Below the pieces are notes generated by a model, which had not been told where the DNA came from, made no database searches, and saw only the letters and a program-made list of their open reading frames with translations. The position numbers and the translations under genes are program-made. From Cellulomonas sp. IC4_254 (GTDB lineage: Bacteria; Actinomycetota; Actinomycetes; Actinomycetales; Cellulomonadaceae), in the NCBI RefSeq assembly GCF_011603975.1, contig NZ_JAANNB010000012.1, positions 1 through 35,662 on the forward strand: DNA of 35,662 bases, given 5' to 3'. Positions 32,941-35,662 of the stretch are shown here, in pieces (the first letter of the stretch is position 1; each line of letters begins with the position of its first letter).

Positions 32941-34121
32941 CCGTTCTCCCTCCGCAGCACCACGACGGTCACGTCGTCGGGGCGGTCCGTGGCGGTGCCG
33001 GCGGCCGCGAGCACGCGGGCCACGGCGTCCGCCGCCGACGTGGCGGCACCGAGCGGTGCCGCCAGCACGTCCTCCGGGTCCAGCGCCCGGTCGCCGCGCT
33101 CGAGCAGGCCGTCGCTGACGACGGCCAGGGTGTCGCCCGGGGCCAGCGCGACCTCCGCGGCGGCGCGCGGCTCCCCCACGACGACGCCGAGCGGCGGGCC
33201 CTGCGCGGGCAGCCTCCGCAGCGTGCCGTCGGCCGAGCGCACCACCGCGAGCCCGTGGCCCGCGTCGGTGTACCGCAGCACCCCGGTCGCCGGGTCGAGC
33301 GCGGCGTGGAACGCGGTGACGAACGCCCCGGCGCGGTCCAGGTCGGGCTCGAGCACCTGCTCCGCGAGCGCCACCGCAGCCGCGACGTCCTCGTGCCGGC
33401 CGACGCCGCGCAGCACCGACCGGACGGTCGCGGCGATGATCGCCGCGCCCAGCCCGCGGTCCATGACGTCGGCCAGGGTGAGCAGCAGGCGGCCCGGGGC
33501 GACCTGCCAGTCGTAGAAGTCGCCGCCGACCCCGCGCGCGGGCAGGCAGGCGCCGGCGAGGTCCCACCCCGGGACCTCGGGGGCGGTCGTCGGCAGCAGC
33601 CCGCGCTGGACCTCCGCGGCCCGGCCGAGCTCGGCGTCGGCGGAGAGCTCCTTCTCCACCCAGGCCGCGAGGTCGGACAGCAGCGCCTCGTCCTCGGCGG
33701 TGAACTCCCGGGGCCGGCGGTCCATCAGGCACAGCGTGCCGACGCGCTCGCCGCCTGCGGTCGCCAGGGGGCGCCCCGCGTAGAACCGGATGTGCGGCTC
33801 GCCGGTCACGAACGGGGCCGCGGTGAACCGCGGGTCGCGCGCCGCGTCCCGGACGACGAGGGTCGTCGGCTGCTCGATGGCGACGGCGCAGAACATCCCG
33901 TCGCGGGGCGTCTCGCGGGCCGCGGTGCCCTGCCGCGACTTGAGGAACAGCCGGTCGGCGTCCACCAGGGAGACGAACGCCATCTGGACGTCGAACAGCT
34001 GCTGGGCCAGCCGGGTCACGCGGTCGAACCGCTCCTCCGAGGGCGTGTCGAGCACGTCCAGCTCGCGCAGCGCGGCGACGCGTCGTGCCTCGTCGACGTC
34101 GTCCCGTGCGGTCTCGCCCAT
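32937..34121 (-). CDS. GAF-SpoIIE-type protein phosphatase (copy B)
   Basis: A 394-residue paralogue of copy A: GAF domain (about 15-165; LDTPSEERFDRVTRLAQQLF, GMFCAVAI, RFYAGRPL) then SpoIIE/PP2C domain (VGGDFYDW, YTDAGHG, VVSDGLLERG, DDVTVVVL). The usual DVMGKG is DVMDRG here. The metal aspartate is kept, but the two residues after DVM change, so activity may differ. It heads the operon GAF-PP2C, GT2, STAS, ATPase. ATG 34121 lies about 17 bases after a TAGGGT box, with a GGGGGTGAGG ribosome site. Confidence 0.92.
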   Translation of the reverse strand: MGETARDDVDEARRVAALRELDVLDTPSEERFDRVTRLAQQLFDVQMAFVSLVDADRLFLKSRQGTAARETPRDGMFCAVAIEQPTTLVVRDAARDPRFTAAPFVTGEPHIRFYAGRPLATAGGERVGTLCLMDRRPREFTAEDEALLSDLAAWVEKELSADAELGRAAEVQRGLLPTTAPEVPGWDLAGACLPARGVGGDFYDWQVAPGRLLLTLADVMDRGLGAAIIAATVRSVLRGVGRHEDVAAAVALAEQVLEPDLDRAGAFVTAFHAALDPATGVLRYTDAGHGLAVVRSADGTLRRLPAQGPPLGVVVGEPRAAAEVALAPGDTLAVVSDGLLERGDRALDPEDVLAAPLGAATSAADAVARVLAAAGTATDRPDDVTVVVLRRENG

Positions 34122-34138
34122 GCCTCACCCCCGGCGTG

Positions 34139-34144
34139 ACCCTA
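34139..34144 (-). promoter_or_regulatory. -10 box of the GAF-PP2C/GT2/STAS/ATPase operon
   Basis: On the minus strand TAGGGT lies about 17 bases before ATG 34121, with GGGGGTGAGG between as ribosome site. No good -35 was found. Confidence 0.45.
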
Positions 34145-34204
34145 CCCACAGGACCCGTGACCTGCAGCGCGGGCGCGGCCTGCCGAGACCACCCGCCTGA
34201 CGGG

Positions 34205-34231
34205 TCAAGCAGGACCGCCGGGTGCCGATCA
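34205..34231 (+). promoter_or_regulatory. Sigma-28 (FliA)-like promoter upstream of the GGDEF gene
   Basis: TCAAGCAG (34205-34212), 11 bases, GCCGATCA (34224-34231). The enterobacterial FliA consensus is TAAAGTTT-N11-GCCGATAA; spacing is exact, the -10 matches 7 of 8 and the -35 core TNAAG is kept. The -10 ends 7 bases before the GTG at 34239, so the transcript would start on or beside it. Confidence 0.55.
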
Positions 34232-34238
34232 AGCAACC

Positions 34239-35662
34239 GTGCTGCAGCGAGTCCCCGTCCCCCCGCTCGCGGTCGCCGTCGCCGCGCTCGCGCTCCACGC
34301 CCTGCTGCCCGCGGGCACCCTGCGGGACCTGCTGTACGTGGCCGTCGGCGCCGTGTGCGCGGTGCGGACCCACCGGGCGGCGGGCCGGATCCCGGGCCCG
34401 CAGCGGCGCGCGTGGCGGCTGCTGGCGCTCGGGCTCGCCGCCTGGGTCCTGGGCGACGCGGTGTGGACGCTGCTGGAGCGCGGGCTCGGGGTCGAGCCGT
34501 TCCCGTCCGTGGCCGACGTGGCGTACGTCGCGTCCTACCCCTTGCTGGCCGCGGGGCTGGTCCGGGCGTTCCCCGCGCCCCGGGGCCGACGGCCGACCTG
34601 GCTGCTCGACGCGCTGCTGGTGACGAGCGGCCCGCTGCTGGTCCTGTGGCTGCTGGTCCTCGAGCCGACCCTCTCCGGCTGGCCCGCCGACCCGCTGGGG
34701 ACGGCCGTCGGCGCGGCCTACCCCGCCGGCGACGCGCTGCTGCTCCTGCTCCTCGCGCGCGCCTCCACGGCCACCGGCGACCAGCCCCGCGCCCTCCGGC
34801 TGACCACGTGGGGCGTGCTGGCCATCCTGGTCGCGGACGAGCTGTTCCTCCTGGCCCCGGGCTGGCCCGCGCTGGACGCGCGCGTGCACCTGCTCGACTC
34901 CCTGTGGCTGTCCGGGTACGTGCTCCTGGCGTGCGCCGCCCGGCACGCGTCCGCCGGCCGGGCCGCGCCCCCGCGCGCCGACGGCGACCTCAGCACCGGC
35001 TACCTGGTGCTGCTCGGCGCGTCGGTGTGCGTGCTGCCGGGCACGCTCGCGGTGGAGGCGTTCCGGGGCGGCCCGGTGCACCTGTCGGAGGTGTGCACCG
35101 CCGCCACGGTGGTGATCTCCGCGTTCCTGCTCCGGTTCGGCGGCCTGCTGCGGGCCATGCGGCGCCAGCACCGGCACCTCGAGCACCTGGCCGTGACCGA
35201 CCACCTGACCGGGCTCGCGAACGCGACCGGGCTGGCGCGCCGGCTGGAGGCGGCGCCCGACGACGCCTCCGCGGGCAGCGTCCCAGCGGTCCTGCTGGTG
35301 GCGCTCGACGGCTACCGCGACGTCGCGCAGACGCTCGGGCACGCCGTGGCGGACGACCTGCTGCTCGCGGTCGGCACCGTCGTCGCCCGCGAGGCCGAGG
35401 ACGGCCGGACCCCGGCCCGGCTCGCGCGGGACGTGTTCGCGGTCGGGCTGGACGTCGCCGACGTGCCCGAGGCGGAGCGCGCGGCGACGCGGCTGGTCGG
35501 CCGGCTGACCCCGCCGCTGGCGGTCGGCGGGCTCGACCTCACCGTGCAGCCGGTGGTCGGCGTGGCCGTGGCGGGCGGACGGCCGGCCACCGCCGACGCG
35601 CTGGTGACCCGGGCGGACGCCGCCCTGCCCGCCGCGCGCGGCCGCGACACGCGGGTGGCCGT
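34239..35662 (+). CDS. Multi-spanning membrane protein with degenerate GGDEF domain, cut by window edge
   Basis: 474 residues are visible and the frame is still open at the edge. About nine hydrophobic segments span residues 8-305. Then comes a short linker (RAMRRQHRHLEHLAV) and a GGDEF-type domain from about 320 (VTDHLTGLANATGLARRL). The signature RxGGDEF reads R394-L-A-R-D-V-F, so both glycines and the glutamate are lost and cyclase activity is unlikely. Such domains often precede an EAL phosphodiesterase, which would lie beyond the window. GTG 34239 is chosen from the sigma-28-like promoter; there is no Shine-Dalgarno site. It is divergent from the phosphatase/GT2 operon. Confidence 0.8.
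   Translation, partial: MLQRVPVPPLAVAVAALALHALLPAGTLRDLLYVAVGAVCAVRTHRAAGRIPGPQRRAWRLLALGLAAWVLGDAVWTLLERGLGVEPFPSVADVAYVASYPLLAAGLVRAFPAPRGRRPTWLLDALLVTSGPLLVLWLLVLEPTLSGWPADPLGTAVGAAYPAGDALLLLLLARASTATGDQPRALRLTTWGVLAILVADELFLLAPGWPALDARVHLLDSLWLSGYVLLACAARHASAGRAAPPRADGDLSTGYLVLLGASVCVLPGTLAVEAFRGGPVHLSEVCTAATVVISAFLLRFGGLLRAMRRQHRHLEHLAVTDHLTGLANATGLARRLEAAPDDASAGSVPAVLLVALDGYRDVAQTLGHAVADDLLLAVGTVVAREAEDGRTPARLARDVFAVGLDVADVPEAERAATRLVGRLTPPLAVGGLDLTVQPVVGVAVAGGRPATADALVTRADAALPAARGRDTRVA

Noticed and set aside
34139-34165. SigB/SigF-type promoter (GTTT-N14-GGGTA) for the phosphatase/GT2 operon
   Set aside because: GGGTAG is present, but no GTTT-like -35 lies at the required spacing, so self-control by a SigB-type factor cannot be supported.
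34190-34238. Riboswitch in the leader of the GGDEF gene
   Set aside because: CACCCG can pair with either of two CGGGT segments, but the stretch is too short, matches no known c-di-GMP aptamer pattern, and the likely transcript start lies downstream of it.
1-35662. CRISPR arrays, insertion sequences or prophage
   Set aside because: No regularly spaced repeats of 25-40 bases, no transposase or integrase motifs and no phage structural genes were seen.

Overview
The window is very GC-rich and reads as the chromosome of an actinobacterium. It resembles Cellulomonadaceae in gene content and order; that placement rests on gene order and protein character, not on a search. The left half is a core cluster read mostly on the minus strand: argS, lysA, hom, thrC, thrB, rho, rpmE, prfA and the first codons of prmC. 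Several of these genes overlap by 1 to 4 bases (argS/lysA, hom/thrC, prfA/prmC), as in translationally coupled operons. A two-gene toxin-antitoxin module of the HepT/MntA type, whose antitoxin carries an extra helix-turn-helix domain, sits between hom and lysA. A lipoprotein with calcium-type repeats and a GT4 glycosyltransferase lie on the plus strand between rpmE and rho.

From 13.7 to 19.7 kb are accessory or housekeeping genes: a CynX/NimT-type MFS exporter divergent from a GntR/FadR regulator, tRNA-Arg(CCG) with its own promoter and terminator, a Gfo/Idh/MocA oxidoreductase, an unrecognised 100-residue protein, a YcxB-like membrane protein, a degenerate CPBP-type membrane protein and two very small proteins. 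From 20.0 to 24.6 kb is a flavin-enzyme operon (a luciferase-like monooxygenase, then a luciferase-like domain fused to a berberine-bridge-type FAD oxidase) divergent from a MarR regulator, followed by an OhrR-like regulator divergent from a 68-residue protein. From 24.6 to 26.2 kb are a YcnI-type copper-associated protein and a membrane protein with several histidines.

The right end (26.3 to 35.7 kb) is a signalling island. It holds three SpoIIE/PP2C-type phosphatases (one with MASE1 and PAS, two with GAF), a STAS anti-anti-sigma protein, an RsbW-like ATPase, a BcsA-like family 2 glycosyltransferase with an extra block of about 150 residues, and, divergently, a multi-spanning protein with a degenerate GGDEF domain that runs off the window. 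The start of the GGDEF gene lies directly downstream of a sequence resembling a flagellar (sigma-28/FliA) promoter. The gene order GAF-PP2C, GT2, STAS, ATPase, GAF-PP2C, with overlapping stops and starts, suggests that a partner-switching cascade controls, or is controlled with, synthesis of a surface polysaccharide. This is the strongest candidate for an undescribed system here.

Seven genes have a TANNNT -10 box 6 to 8 bases before the start codon, so they are probably transcribed as leaderless mRNAs. Start codons for many genes were reassigned from the longest reading frame using ribosome binding sites, overlaps or these leaderless promoters.
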